Origin: Glandiceps talaboti
Lineage: Eukaryota; Hemichordata; Enteropneusta; Spengelidae
NCBI RefSeq assembly: GCF_964340395.1
Contig: NC_135567.1
Span: 9,061,158-9,125,157, forward strand
Length of the DNA: 64,000 nt
Direction of reading: 5' to 3'
This document shows positions 1 through 11,744 of the stretch, in pieces. The notes under the pieces were generated by a model that saw only the letters and a program-made list of their open reading frames with translations, made no database searches and had not been told where the DNA came from. The translations under genes were made by a program, and so were the position numbers. Within the stretch, counting starts at the first letter, position 1, and every line of letters begins with the position of its first letter.

Positions 1-742
1 CATTTACTCAGGTCAGTTGAATGGGTCGTGGAAATATCAAGGTTACATAGAAAACGTATAATGCGTATACAGTAAAATACTTTATATTAAGAAATTTGGC
101 ATATTGAAATCCTGTAGATTTTTTAAAGGCATCGGGTTTACATACCAAACATTGGTTGCGTAATTATATTACTGTTACGATCCAAAATATCGTATTTCGG
201 AATTATGGGAATAAATTCTACTTTTCAGCATTGTAGGCCATAGGTCAGAAGTAGACTGTCGATTACGAATCTGGGCAAACATGATGTAACTGAAATTCAC
301 ATGATTGGTAAGAGAAAGGTACATATTAGTTTTTATGATGCCATGATCTTATGGTGTGATTTTCTATATTTAGTCGTTGTGTAAATTCCATTGTATTGGA
401 AGTATACTTAAATATGATAATTAAACATCCAGGAGCACTCGGATAGGTGATTCTGGCAAGCCGAAATCTCTTCTCAGTCGTGACTAATTCCCGATTTGGA
501 CCTGAACGATCCCGTACGAGAGTATGAGAGTGTGAGTGCTAGAGTGCAACGTTAGAACTATGCATACTTATACCGTTCGACTCTATAACTCACAACATTA
601 CCAATGTATTGATATAGGTTGGTGTTGACAGCGTGAAGTCAACTCGTTTTTGGATAATAGAAAGTGAAGGTGTGTTACGGTGAAAGCAATGTAATAAGAA
701 GATATGATTAGAATACATCGTAATAATATTTATATTACTTAC

Positions 743-838
743 ATCATCTTTGTCATTCACACGTGAACCAGCTTCTACCAGTAGACGAACGATTTCAGCA
801 GTACCGTAACTACACGCATAGGTCAACACTGTATAGTA
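743..838 (-). CDS. Ankyrin-repeat exon (gene B, internal)
   Basis: This internal exon of 32 codons is in phase 0 at both ends. It reads YYTVLTYACSYGTAEIVRLL and continues VEAGSRVNDKDD, which matches the ankyrin consensus (TPLHxAxxxGxxEIVxLLLExGAxVNxxD). The donor is a consensus GTAAGT directly after 743. I chose the acceptor AG at 839-840 because it keeps phase 0, as in the other ankyrin exons here. A rival AG at 829-830 would break the phase. Ankyrin repeats bind protein partners. The exon follows the ankyrin-type exon 10768-10860 on the minus strand, about 10 kb upstream, so it is probably a later exon of gene B, whose remainder lies beyond the left edge. The fold is certain; membership of gene B is inferred from order, strand and phase. 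Confidence 0.8.
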
Positions 839-840
839 CT

Positions 841-1470
841 ATTGGATAAACCATACATAAATCTAACAAATGTTAATTACAGTAACATTATTGATAATCT
901 AAAGTCAAGTGAAATGTTTTGATAATTCAATGCAAGGATTCTTCTGTCTCTGTAGGTAAATGAATATGACTAAAGTAAGAAATGTACAAATATAAATTAG
1001 ATTGCCATGTAGATTACCATTATGCCATGTTACCTTAATTCTGTCTCAGTCTGTAATTTTTTTCTGGCAGTCGTTGATTAATACGATCAAACATTCTACT
1101 GTAACAAAAGTTTAAATAATGTTGTAAGATCAAATAAGTACTTTATTTTTACTGGAATATATTCATAGCTTACCAAATATTCTTATCGTTATTGTTAAGC
1201 TTACATCGTCACAACAATAACTCCTATACGTATGTATATCATCAGCGTATTGTTTTGTCTATCTATATCTTTTTAAGCATAAAATATTTTATCTCTATAT
1301 GTATAGTGATGCCATATATATCAAGATTGCCATCGAAATCAAGCATACTCTATTCTGTAATTTCACATTGATTTATACATCGTGAGTCCCGTGTAATCGA
1401 TGAGGGCGCACTATATAAACGAATTACACTGCTGGAACATAGACTAACACAGTTTTCACTAGTTCAAAGT
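841..1470. repeat. Local segmental duplication, copy 1
   Basis: The stretch starting ATTGGATAAACC, through TCAAGTGAAATGTTTTGATAA, the TTGCCATCGAAATCAAGCAT segment and the CGATGAGGGCGCACTAT segment, recurs in the same order and orientation at about 5195-5830. Copies differ by scattered substitutions and short indels. Copy 1 begins two or three bases upstream of the ankyrin exon acceptor, so it is intron sequence of gene B. No coding content is visible. Confidence 0.75.
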
Positions 1471-2652
1471 ACGAGTTAGTATAAAATATAGCCAGAGTCA
1501 GTGGAGCCATTAGACCCAGGGTGCGAAATTAACGCCGGTCCTTCGGCCCGAGACCAACAGATTTCCGTTCGGACCGACAGTTTTTCAGAATTACAACAAT
1601 GTATCGGTCCTTATGACCGATTGAAATTTGGAGTAAATAATAACATTTATTCAAAGATATATCCAATTTCACCTACATGAATCTGATCTTGTGTTACCTA
1701 TTTTACTCTCGACATCTCGTTCAAGTCAAGCGGCACAGAGCTAGCTCGCTACGTGTTGTTGCCAATGTTGATATCATGTCTACATGATGTAGCATACAGC
1801 GTCTAATCATCTGCGTCTTAGACATTCAGACTCATTTTACGCATTCAGCGCATACGTCTTTTTCCGCCATGATATCGTACTCATTTAATCATTGTTGTAA
1901 AGTTTACTGCTCGAAGTGTATGAAACTTTTAACGTGTTTGAGACAGTTCCACGTTGAATTTATAAAGTATGTGGCGATATTTAGAAGGCGGCAATGAGCT
2001 TCCGAAGAAAAAGACGAAACATACACTGTTTTTTAAAGGCTGGTATAGCCGGTAAATGTTATTGGGTTTCCCGATCAATTTACCGGAGTTCCCCATGTCT
2101 GTTGCCGCGATCGAAAATGGCGTTTTAACTGATAAAGAAGGCAGGTACACTTCGTAAGATATCTCCAGTACGATAGTTTTTTTTTGTAAAAACAGTAAAA
2201 AAAAAGCGTAGTCTGATTGCTTTCAATTTGATGCATATGATAATGTACGTCCTGTCATGTTATAATCAACGTGTAGACTTAGAAATGTTGCATTTTTGTT
2301 GCCATTGTTGTATCTGGAAAATTACTGCATCATGCCAAACACGGGTACATAGTGGATGACACATTATAGTACAGTTACCATATTACGTTCCCACGTCAAA
2401 AAAACTCGCACTTTAAGACATGTTTAGCCATTCTCTTCATCATGGTCAGATTTCTTACACAAACAGTCAGAGACGATACTCAATACACCACGGTAGGGTA
2501 TACGGGTAGGGCTTTATGGGGGGCTTCATTACATATGTAAAGACCGAAGGAAGACGAAACCGCTCCGTGTCACTGAGTGGATGGAAATTGAAATAAAGCA
2601 AATACACAGTTTTCAAGAGGGATAGTTACGCGATAAAACTTTCTGCTATGAT

Positions 2653-2991
2653 GTGAATGTGTGGTCTACGTTCGATAAGAGTTGGAAAGCTACATCAGCT
2701 GTTGCCACAGACGATGAATCTGACTTTGGATTATGTGATTCAGATTTTAGTGAATCGTACAGTGAGGAAGGAGAGGACTGTGATCTCTTAGAGATTGCAG
2801 ATAATGTAGATTTATTGATTCATTCACCCATATTATCTACAATCTATGGATCTGTATTTCTATGGTGGAATGAATACATTCAGTCTCAGACCACTATAGT
2901 CTATAAGGACAGAATGAATATGCAGTCTCTAGCTGGGTTCATAGTTACAAATGAAAATCTCTACTCACAGAGTCAAAAATTACTTGGTTAG
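2653..2991 (+). CDS. Acidic open frame of unknown function
   Basis: An open frame of 112 codons with an acidic, serine-rich N-terminal half (for example DDESDFGLCDSDFSESYSEE) and a hydrophobic middle. I recognise no family. The composition differs from the AT-rich noise around it, and acidic stretches like this occur in N-termini of transposase-like or domesticated proteins, but that is only a resemblance. No splice sites or promoter support it, and a chance frame remains likely. Confidence 0.15.
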   Translation: MNVWSTFDKSWKATSAVATDDESDFGLCDSDFSESYSEEGEDCDLLEIADNVDLLIHSPILSTIYGSVFLWWNEYIQSQTTIVYKDRMNMQSLAGFIVTNENLYSQSQKLLG

Positions 2992-3169
2992 GAATCCAAA
3001 ATTTACTTTTGACTCTGTGAGTGGAAATTTTATGAAATAATAGTGGATAGTGAACAATTCGTTGTACTCTCTTTTACTTTTTATATCTAAAGATATGCTG
3101 TATCATATTAAAGTTCAAAATCATTTAGTCTGTAAATGGGGGAGGGGTGTAGATACAGGTCGTGAACAT

Positions 3170-3260
3170 GGACTGCATTGAGTATGGACCAGCAGTTTTC
3201 CTTAAGGACCAGCAGCATTTGCTACATGTCGGTCCTTATGACCAGTAGTCATTTTCCCTT
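3170..3260. repeat. Dispersed repeat with GGTCCTTATGACC motif
   Basis: This stretch shares CGGTCCTTATGACC and similar flanks with 1511-1625, which also has the phrase GTGCGAAATTAACGCCGG. A related dispersed family with TCGAAAT and GTGCAC motifs lies at 3418-3510 and, in opposite orientation, at 5090-5192. These look like short non-autonomous repeats. No termini could be fixed. Confidence 0.35.
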
Positions 3261-3823
3261 AAGTTCACACACTGATTAGACCGTCTACAAATTCACATCG
3301 AGTATGTTCCTCTATCATTTCGTTTCATAGATCTCACCTAATGCCATCACAGAAATCAAAGTACGATTTCAACAGTACTGTTCAAGCATGCATTGGTCAA
3401 CACTCTATGGTTTTACAAGGCTCGAAATATAATTGTTTCCACGTGCACAGTGTGCACCTTCACTTTGAAATTTACCTGCACACAATGTGCACACTATATC
3501 TCAGTTAGACTTTGTCCATTATATATGGAAGTTCATCATCATTATCATCCCAGGCTGACTCCTGTAATTGTGGTCTAGGTCCATATGGCCTTGTTGTAGG
3601 TCGTCTGGCAAAAAACTCAGAATCATTTATTTATGTTACTAGTTCTAACCGTTTACTTTCATAAATGTAATCGATGAAACACCTTGCCTGCTTATCACTG
3701 GTATAAGTTTCAGTGACGGGTACTTTATTAATGGCTGCAAAACAACTGAATTTGTCAGGGGAAATCGGTGAATGGACGACCAGATTTCGCCAAGTAGAAT
3801 GCAATACGAAACCAAACTCTCAT

Positions 3824-4359
3824 CTACTCAATTTCTGTTCTCTCCATGCGGATTATACATCGTTCAATCGGTCGATCATTTGGTGTACTTTCCATTGATT
3901 GCTTCGAAGCCGTAGCTTGTACATGGTTATCCGTTATTTCATGACGAAACGATCTGCAGCCTGGACTACGAAACTTGTTTGGCTTCGTACTTTTATCAAA
4001 CTGTTGACAAACGCTGCAAAACATCTATTTTTTTCTTCATCTAAAACTAGTCATGGTTTATCTTTTTGCCAAGATTTTTGAAACCGATAGACCTTTTTTT
4101 TATTTAGTGGTGGTTGTCCAGTATCATCATTTATTTTATCACTCACGTTACCACTTTCTTGCGATGTCGACGGCAAATTCACATCCGTTGGGACGGCTGT
4201 ACTCATCGTAGAAATCACTTCATTATTACTACTAGTACTCGTACCTGAACCGTCTTTTTCGGGACACTTCCTCGATCGAACTTCGTCAGACGATCGCTTG
4301 ACGCCAAGGTCGAGAAGGGTCCGCTGTTTTGACATCGTCAAATTTTGTAAAATTTCCAA
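3824..4359 (-). pseudogene. ZNF862/hAT-type zinc-finger N-terminus, broken
   Basis: Two minus-strand frames together resemble the N-terminus of ZNF862/KIAA1586-like proteins, which derive from hAT transposons. The first (4051-4359) has MSKQRTLLDLGVKRSS, a Ser/Thr-rich linker and a basic segment ending KVYRFQKSWQKDKP. A TGA stop follows at 4051-4053, where this family usually has Trp-Leu. The second frame (3824-4024) continues with FCSVCQQFDKS, then GCRSFRHEITDNH, which is a TTF/BED-like C2-H zinc-finger pattern. A stop plus a frame change separate the two, and no transposase catalytic domain follows. I infer a dead hAT-derived fragment. Alternatively a short intron could span the break, but no good splice pair is visible. 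Confidence 0.6.
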
Positions 4360-4689
4360 AAATAAATAACTTTACATGTGGCCGTTTGACGTATGTTTGA
4401 CGAAAGAACACGAAGAGAACGTAGCCGGTCGCTAGATCGTGGGGGGTCCTATCAGTGATTGTTCAAGTACAGTATGTGTAATGTAAACCTTATACGTACG
4501 AGTCGATCGAGTGCACCGACCGAAAATTTGTACAACTTTAATTTATGAATATTTAGTATGTGTATGAATGTATGATTGGTTTGGTTTGTTTTTTCTATGA
4601 GTGAGTGTGATGCGTGTGTATATAAAGAACATTTGTTATGTATATATTTATTTTTATAACAGTGTAACCAGCAATACATTATATTAAGC

Positions 4690-4885
4690 ATGTCAGTAAG
4701 GGCCTTGGACCTCGATTAGTTCAGAAAGAACTACTGTCCTTGGTCCTCACCAGAATTTTATTTTGTCCCTAGACGTTGTATTTTTTTCTCTCTTTCATTT
4801 CTATATATTTATTCAATATCTGTATAAACTGTATAAGTTCTGGTGAAATAAATTTCAATTCAATTCAATTCAATTCAATTCAAAA
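4690..4885 (+). repeat. Retroelement 3' tail with (TTCAA)n
   Basis: The sequence ends in GTTCTGGTGAAATAAA followed by five or more tandem TTCAA units (about 4855-4882). This is the layout of a LINE or SINE 3' end with a short terminal repeat. A paired GGTCC segment near 4708-4750 may form a small hairpin. No coding part is attached. Confidence 0.45.
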
Positions 4886-5194
4886 TTGCCGATGTAATAT
4901 CTCGTATTTTACGTTATTTCAAGTCTCGAGAGGTAATGAGGTTTCATGTGGGTTTTTTTACTTCCGCATTTACTACAAGGCGATCGATCGACCGATATCG
5001 ATATAATCATTTTAATACTATCAAAATCCAAAGTTTGTTCATCTAAAACACTTATTTAGAGATATTTGTAGTCAATCCGAAGAAATGTATAAGGTGCATG
5101 CACGTCGTGCACCTTTATTTTGAAATCTACCTGCACTGGGCAAAATTAACGTGCATAGTAGTACGGTGCACCCGGGTATTTCGAGCCCTGTTCT

Positions 5195-5830
5195 ATTGGA
5201 TAAACCAGACATAAATCTAACAACCGTTAATCTAGAATCAAATGAATGATACATCTAACAAAGGTTAATCTAGAGTCAAGTGAAATGTTTTGATAAATTC
5301 AATGCTTGATTTGTCTGTCGTTTTAGGTAAATGAATGTGACTAGAGTAAGAGATGAAAAAGAAATGAATGTAGTATTTAAATTTCCCTCACTACATTAAT
5401 TCTGTGTAATTTTTCTGATAGTCCTTAATTAATGCAGGTAAACTAGAACAAAAGTTGAAAATAATGACGTGCAATTGTATTAACTCTTTATTTTTTCTCA
5501 CTATAATAAAATCACAGTGTGCTAAATATTATTGTCGTTATCATCATTATTGTTGATCTGAATAACAATAATTCCTATAAGTTTGTGTATCATCAGCATG
5601 TTTTTGTTTATGTCTTTTTGACCATAAAATGTGTTTTCGCCAAATGCACGGTGATTCAATATATATATATATCAATTAAAAATAAGTTTGCCATCAAAAT
5701 CAAGCATACATGTCTGTGATTTCACATGGGCTTACACAAGAAAGTAGTAATTCCCGTATAACCGATGAGGGCGCACTATTATACCGTCTAAAAATTCACA
5801 CTGAGGCTGTCCTTCCATCCTATTGTTTTA
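5195..5830. repeat. Local segmental duplication, copy 2
   Basis: This is the partner of 841-1470 in the same orientation. The first ATTGGATAAACC block is followed by an internal echo (ATCTAACAAAGGTTAATCTAG). The ankyrin exon next to copy 1 was not carried along. The left junction is at the TTCGAGCCCTGTTCT edge of a dispersed repeat. Confidence 0.75.
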
Positions 5831-6124
5831 TAAACGTCATCCACTACCTTATGTTCTGCTACAATGTTCGATCGTTAACTGCCATGCCATGGTATCAGCG
5901 AAGTCTCAGAACACATGACATTTATATTTAAAGGATTCTGGTCGAAAATGTCCAATTAAAAGTTCATTCCCGGTGTGACCTATACAGTGTCCTACTTGTG
6001 TATTGTTCATCTATATTTTAGTCAAACAAATTATATCTAATTGATTGTCATTTGGCAGTTCACCCATCTATTATATTCTCTTCTTGTTAGAAGGTTTCTT
6101 TTTTCTTTTTTTTGTCGGTCGTAT

Positions 6125-6260
6125 TAGGGAGCCTAAAGTAATTACAGGGCAAGGGGCCAGGAGAAATCAACCCTGATGTGAGGAATTACATGTGACAATC
6201 CCCCTATTCCATTGTCATAAAAATGACCCTCTATACATTTCCATTCCCCAAAATATGACC
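6125..6260. repeat. Ancient dispersed repeat, inverted mate at 10255-10385
   Basis: The segment GCCTAAAGTAATTACAGGGC with its following AGGAGAAA is found, diverged, as the reverse complement near 10330-10380. Nearby, 6540-6710 and 10030-10220 share CACCACATTATNCCCA-type phrases in direct orientation. These are old copies of an unidentified repeat. Confidence 0.35.
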
Positions 6261-6311
6261 CCCCCCCCCCGTCCGTGTAAATATTTCAATAAAATACATG
6301 TTTAACTCCAC

Positions 6312-6383
6312 CTCCCTGTAGCGTAATTGTTTGAGCTCAAAAATAATATTCACGAGGTCCTGCGTTCGAATCCAACTAGAGAC
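6312..6383 (+). repeat. tRNA-derived SINE head or tRNA pseudogene
   Basis: A tRNA-like layout is visible: an A-box-like TAGCGTAATTGTTTGAGC (D arm) and, about 45 bases on, a B box in GCGTTCGAATCC. Spacing matches an RNA polymerase III internal promoter. The acceptor stem pairs poorly and the anticodon arm is not convincing, so it is not a working tRNA. A tRNA-derived SINE head is the likeliest reading. Confidence 0.45.
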
Positions 6384-7314
6384 ATTAATATTTTCTGTAT
6401 TAAGATCCAACCACATTAACAGTTTATGAAAACATTGTTTGTTTCTCACTATTACCACGTGCACGGCAGTGGGGTTGTGCTTGTATTAAATCAATGCGTG
6501 TGATGAGATGTCATTAGCTGAACTGAAGACTAGATGAGCTTACAACCTCAGGACTAAAGTCAACATTTCCACTCCACCACATTATCCCCAATATTTTGCC
6601 ACACTGTTGTCCCTGTACCCCTGTGAGACCTCCACTCCTCATACCACAACTGACAGTTAATTCACTGCATTTCACTGATATGTTATGATATTACCGTAAT
6701 AATCCTGTCAATTCGACCACTCTTTTAAATCGACCACTCACGGAGTCTTAGAAATGTAATTTTTTTTCTCAAAACGTTGCATTTCGACCACAACAAAATC
6801 AATGTATCGAAATTCCACTGGCAAAATTACAATATAATTTTCATGAATCAAAATTATTGAAATCTGGCCGAATTGATGGGATTATTCTACACGTTGTCGC
6901 GCCGTGATTATTACCCGGTGTCATTGTGCATGAACTTCGGAGACGTCCTCTAACATCGGAAAATATACACACTTAACTCTGGCATGAAAGATATACCATA
7001 AGATAACCCATGCCCGTTACGATGGATATTTAGCACTAGGATGTATTTAAACTGCTCTCTGATCGCATAGTTTCTATCTAATCAATGCACCAGTGGTTTT
7101 TAATGTTTCGCTGTCTGCACATTACACTTAGTAACAAATTGTCGTCTGAAACAAAGCAGTTCTTATATCAATATAATGCTGTCACGTGATAACTTACAGC
7201 TAGACTACGCATCACCAAGATATACGGATACATAAAGTTCCATAACTGCATATATGTGTGATGAAAGCTCATATGTACAAAAGTTCAGTCTAAGTTAATG
7301 GATTTAAATTCGTA

Positions 7315-7872
7315 TTGCACCGAAATTTACAATTAGCTCACCAAAGCTACATCGAGGAAACGGAGAGGACTCTGACAGCCAGAATAATTGAACATGTTAG
7401 ACCGAGCTTCACATCATCGGAAGTCTCCAGACACAAGGATCACCCAGGTCATACATTCGACCCTGACAATGTTACAATCTTGGTTCTTGAGTCGGACTGG
7501 CTTTGGCGATGGATTAAGGAAGCGATTCATATTCGGACTTTAAAACCATCCATGAAACGTGATCGGGGACTTTACCAACTTCGGAGAATTTGGGACAAAT
7601 GTCTGAAGTCACGCATGCGTCGTGTTTTCAGAAAACACTGGCGAAGCCATGGTGGATACCTGGCGAAAGCGTTTGGTAAGATAATTGTAAATGTCGATGC
7701 AATACGAAGTAAAATGCATGTATGTGGTTCTTGTTTTCGAATGTTTTCTTCCCTTAATAACAATATTATTGAAATAGGAGAACTAAACGCAAATATTAAT
7801 GTTCGGTTTATAGAGCATTCACAGCACGTTCCCTGCTTAGATTCACACTCATTCTCCATTTACATTATATAA
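7315..7872 (+). mobile_element. Penelope-like element fragment, GIY-YIG endonuclease
   Basis: The first 95 codons match the C-terminal GIY-YIG endonuclease of Penelope-like elements. They contain SYIEETERTLTARIIEH (family YIGETxRTLxxRxxEH), then SSEVSRHKDHPGHTFD, DNVTIL, a conserved IKEAIHIR and KPSMKRDRGLYQLRRIW. The GIY half and the reverse transcriptase are absent, and the second Y-I-G is changed to YIE, so this is a truncated and probably inactive remnant. After about 7610 the frame has no recognisable homology. In the full element the enzyme nicks DNA to prime insertion. It shows that this retroelement group occurs in the genome, which matters for the hammerhead-like palindromes at 27 and 35 kb. 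Identity is firm to the superfamily only. Confidence 0.7.
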
Positions 7873-7879
7873 GTTAAAT

Positions 7880-10767
7880 GATTAATCACAACATACTGTG
7901 ATTTCCACAATTTCTAAACAAACATCAACTAACGAATACACTATATATGTTTCTCATTGAAGAACAATAATCCATATTCCCTTCTTTCATGTTTAATTCA
8001 AACTTGTGTATGAATAAATAACTGCATTCTATTCAAGGTTATTATGGTGATCCTATTTTTGATGTTTGCCATATTTTTTTACATAGCAACTACGGGTCAG
8101 AAGGTCGATTTAGAAAAAAAAGTCAAAAATGAAAAGTTAAAAAAAAAATCTCCCTGTACAGTCGACGTCAACTGTCCAGACACTTTCTTGTTTTGCTGAT
8201 CCGTAAAAGGGCGGGCAAAGTAGTTTTATTTTGTAGTTGAAAATGTGGATAAGTCTTGTAATGACGAACAAGAAAAAACAACAACAAGGTCACCATACAG
8301 AAAATCATGGTCGTGGTCAATACTGGATTTGGAAATATCTTTTATCAAATTTAAAAATGGACTGTCTCTATTTCATAGTTAACATTTTCGGCAATTTAAA
8401 ATGTGATACCGATGGCAGAAGACAGAATACAACTATCTAATAATCGCAAAGTTTTGATGTCACGCGAGGTCACAGTGAACTCTCAGCTATCATGATTTAA
8501 TACTTAGAACAAATGTTTGCATTTCGTGAATAGTATTCTTCTAAGATGAATACATTAAGTTATTAAAAGATCAACAGTGTCTAATAATGACTAATTACAG
8601 ACAGTTGGAAGAACAATGCCGTGATCACATTGTTTAGCTAGTTTTCATATGTGTCAATATTATTTGATTTGAATTAAGGCAACAACACTCTTCCGTTTAT
8701 TAATTTATGGTGCGGGTTATATTATCACCCAATCACTTGAGTATTGTGTAATTTATGTTTATAAGAATTTAATGTTGGAAGAAAGTTAGATCGATCCATT
8801 TTAGAAGGACGCGAGTGAGCTGAAGGCAAAGTAAGGGGCGTCCATCTGCTCCGTGGCTACTTCTAAAATATTCAAGTTAACCATGAACATTGTGTGTAGT
8901 CTGAGTTAATTCCCTGAAGTCCAAGTGATCCAGGTACACAAAGTTAAGAGAAGAACAAGAAAGTAAAAATGATGAGAACTAACGAGGGTCGGCCCATTAT
9001 TACACAGCTGTCGATCCACCTTTTTTGCTACAATTATGGTCATAAAACGTGCTGCCATTCCCAAAAATGCGTATGGGAGGCTTTCACTACGTAACTACGG
9101 AACTTGCACGATGGAATTGCCAAAATTAATCAGGTCTGGACTAAAGTAAATCAACTCCAAGCGTAGTTAAGATACACATTATTGCATCCAGAACACGATC
9201 TCGGGATTGATATCTCCGGAAAAGTTGTTGAGAGAATGAAAACGGTTTTCTAAAATCAGAATCCAATTTCATAATATTCACGTGATCGATAGGTAAACTT
9301 CGGTCATGCCAGAAGAGCTGGGGAAATCACGCTTAGTCCTTATCTGTGGTCTAGTGCGTAAAATGTGACCTTACCCGACATCACGTTGTAGGAAAAGGAC
9401 AGCATGTTGTGGTGAAAGCATATCACGTCATTGCAAATACACATGATGTTGTAGTGAAAGGACATCATGTTTTATTGAATGACATCACGTCATGAAAATG
9501 GGAAACATAAGACAATCATGGCGTTCCATATTACCCCATAATTCAGATTTTTGTCTAAAAGATGCCATCCCTATTTTTGTTCTCTAAAACATGACATTCC
9601 CCGTGTTGACAAATGTCAAAAACATGGATAGAATGCTCTCAGACATGAAAAGGCAGATACGTCTCGGATTCAATGGTTGGGAGTTTATCCCGCTACTGTC
9701 AGTAAATTCTGAATATAAAGAATTGGTTGTGTCCACTACTATAACCTGATTTAATGTATGAGACGGCACAATATTTATTAATTCAGGTGTTTGAATCTAA
9801 TTTGCAGACCATAAAGCTGCAATACCCGCACATTGCATAGTAAACCTAAAATATCAAAGTGATTTTTGGACGGTGTCCTTAAATTAGCACCACCGTCACT
9901 ATCATGATATCAGGAAATAGATAACATAGACTTAATTTAACATGTAGAATGTCTTATTATGAGTATTTCAACAAATTTCAGTGAATATATTGTTGATTGT
10001 CTCATCGCAAACACAATACTCAATTTGAAGCCAGTGCAGGTTGATGACAAGAAGTCCAAAAGGCTAGATGGACACACTACCAACACTGTCTAGACCTAGG
10101 TCAACATCCAAGATTCACCACATTATACCCATTATATTGCCATCTTTTTCCTCTTACAAAACAGTGTATCTCATCACCACTTTTGCCTTGGATGGAAAAT
10201 ATGTGATATTATCCTGCCACTGAGCTGACATAGCGCCAAATTATAATTCAATATCACTCCACTGAGACTTATTTCCATTTTCTAAAATGTTGCCCTCCAA
10301 CATGACAAACATTTAAAATGTGACCACCTAATTCTTTCTCCTGCCTTCCCCACCTATAATTACTAAAGGCTACTTTGCAAACAATGTAAGCGAGCCGGGG
10401 GAGGGCGCAGTTCCATGACAGACAGTTTGTCATCTTCAGAAACACATCGAGATCATTATATGTGGGCTATTGGTATTGACAGACGTTATTAAACAAAATA
10501 AATCAATGTGTCAGAATCTACTTCTTCCATAAATTGATGTCTTACAAAGTACTTTTGATGACATTACATAGCTGCAGTCCTTCTTTCAGTGTACTACATA
10601 TTGCCAACATGATACCTACAACTGTCATTTACACTGGTAATTGTTAAAAGCGCTATAATTTATGTTGAATCACTTTTGCATACTCGAACAGATGGCTGAC
10701 ACAATGGAAATGTCATAATTATAGTAGAGCATTGTCAATCAGTGTGTCTTCTTGTTTTCATACTTAC
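7880..10767. other. Gene B intron, no gene seen
   Basis: AT-rich sequence with no supported coding region. It contains diverged dispersed repeats, including a loose internal repetition of GACATCATGTT/CACGTCAT phrases at about 9380-9500, and the inverted mate of the 6125-6260 repeat at 10255-10385. Confidence 0.5.
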
Positions 10768-10860
10768 CCTATATCCAATGCATCCATTGACATTGTGTCC
10801 TGCTTTGATCAATGATCTCACTTCTTCAGCATTCTTCTGATCTATTGCACCATGGAATAT
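10768..10860 (-). CDS. Ankyrin-type exon (gene B, second exon)
   Basis: An exon of 31 codons, phase 0 at both ends. The acceptor is TTTTAG and the donor GTAAGT. It begins IFHGAIDQKNAEEVRSLIKA and ends GHNVNGCIGYR, which fits an ankyrin repeat: a first helix with A-I, a second helix EVRSLIKAG, then the N-V-N turn. As the second exon of the model it would form the N-terminal ankyrin unit right after MAFRDRPDSM. Neighbours are the start exon at 11715-11744 and the ankyrin exon at 743-838, with a 10-kb repeat-rich intron between. Other ankyrin exons may hide in that intron, but I found none. Confidence 0.75.
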
Positions 10861-11714
10861 CTAAAAAGATAATAAAGATGCATTGCAAATGTCATAGCGA
10901 GGTTTTCCGTTCAACATTATAATATAGTATAACAAGCCTAGCAATCATCTTATTAAATTATATGGGTTATAGTGGTATAGTGTAATTGTAAATTGATAGG
11001 AATTTTAATAATTTTGATACAGATTATTGACCATGATGCATTACAAGCCTAATAGTTCGACACTAATTTAACTTAAATGATTACAATTCTGTAATTCGCC
11101 ATACCGTAATAATATTAACATGAAATACATTAGGTATGAACACTACATTTTATGAGTGAACTTGATCTAATTTTTGATAATGTCTAAACTAATCGAAGTG
11201 AAAACAAGATTATTACTAGAGCCGAGAAGAAGATGATGTGGAAAGACCACGATCTAATATGACAATAATGTTACTCCTCACCATAGGAAACAATGGCATA
11301 TCGGAATAAAACGTCAATTGAGATTTAAACAAGAAATAAACTATGACAGTTCTCCTATCAAGTCATACAATGATTTATTGTTGACCGTATTGTTAACATT
11401 TTTCGACATGCATTAGAAATGTCACTTTCTTTTTACGGACTCTCCCATATAATATACCACTAGATACATTGTTTCATGGTTAGCATTGGTGTAAAACAGT
11501 CTCCAAATCGGCGATGATACAAGTAGGCGTCAGAATACAGATATAGAGTGTCAGATACATAACTGTATTACTCCTATGAACACCTATCCACATACATGTA
11601 CGATTGATTAGCTTCCATTTCAAGGCAAGTCAACACACATTTAGTTCATAATTGAATACATTCTAGATGCGATTAGAAGTTGTTTATGGAATAAGTGTCT
11701 TAGTATATCCTTAC

Positions 11715-11744
11715 CATAGAGTCCGGTCGGTCCCGAAAAGCCAT
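11715..11744 (-). CDS. Start exon of gene B (ANK-ROCO family candidate)
   Basis: A short exon encodes MAFRDRPDSM and ends exactly at a donor ATG|GTAAGG. The ATG has a favourable context (A at -3, G at +4). It leaves phase 0, which matches the phase-0 acceptor of the ankyrin-type exon 10768-10860. Being only ten codons long it would be missed by length filters. The upstream sequence has no clear TATA box. The link to the next exon is inferred from phase, strand and a distance of about 0.85 kb. Confidence 0.55.

Noticed and set aside
590-742. Continuation of the ankyrin frame beyond 743
   Set aside because: It runs through a consensus donor GTAAGT into non-ankyrin, low-complexity residues, so it is intron.
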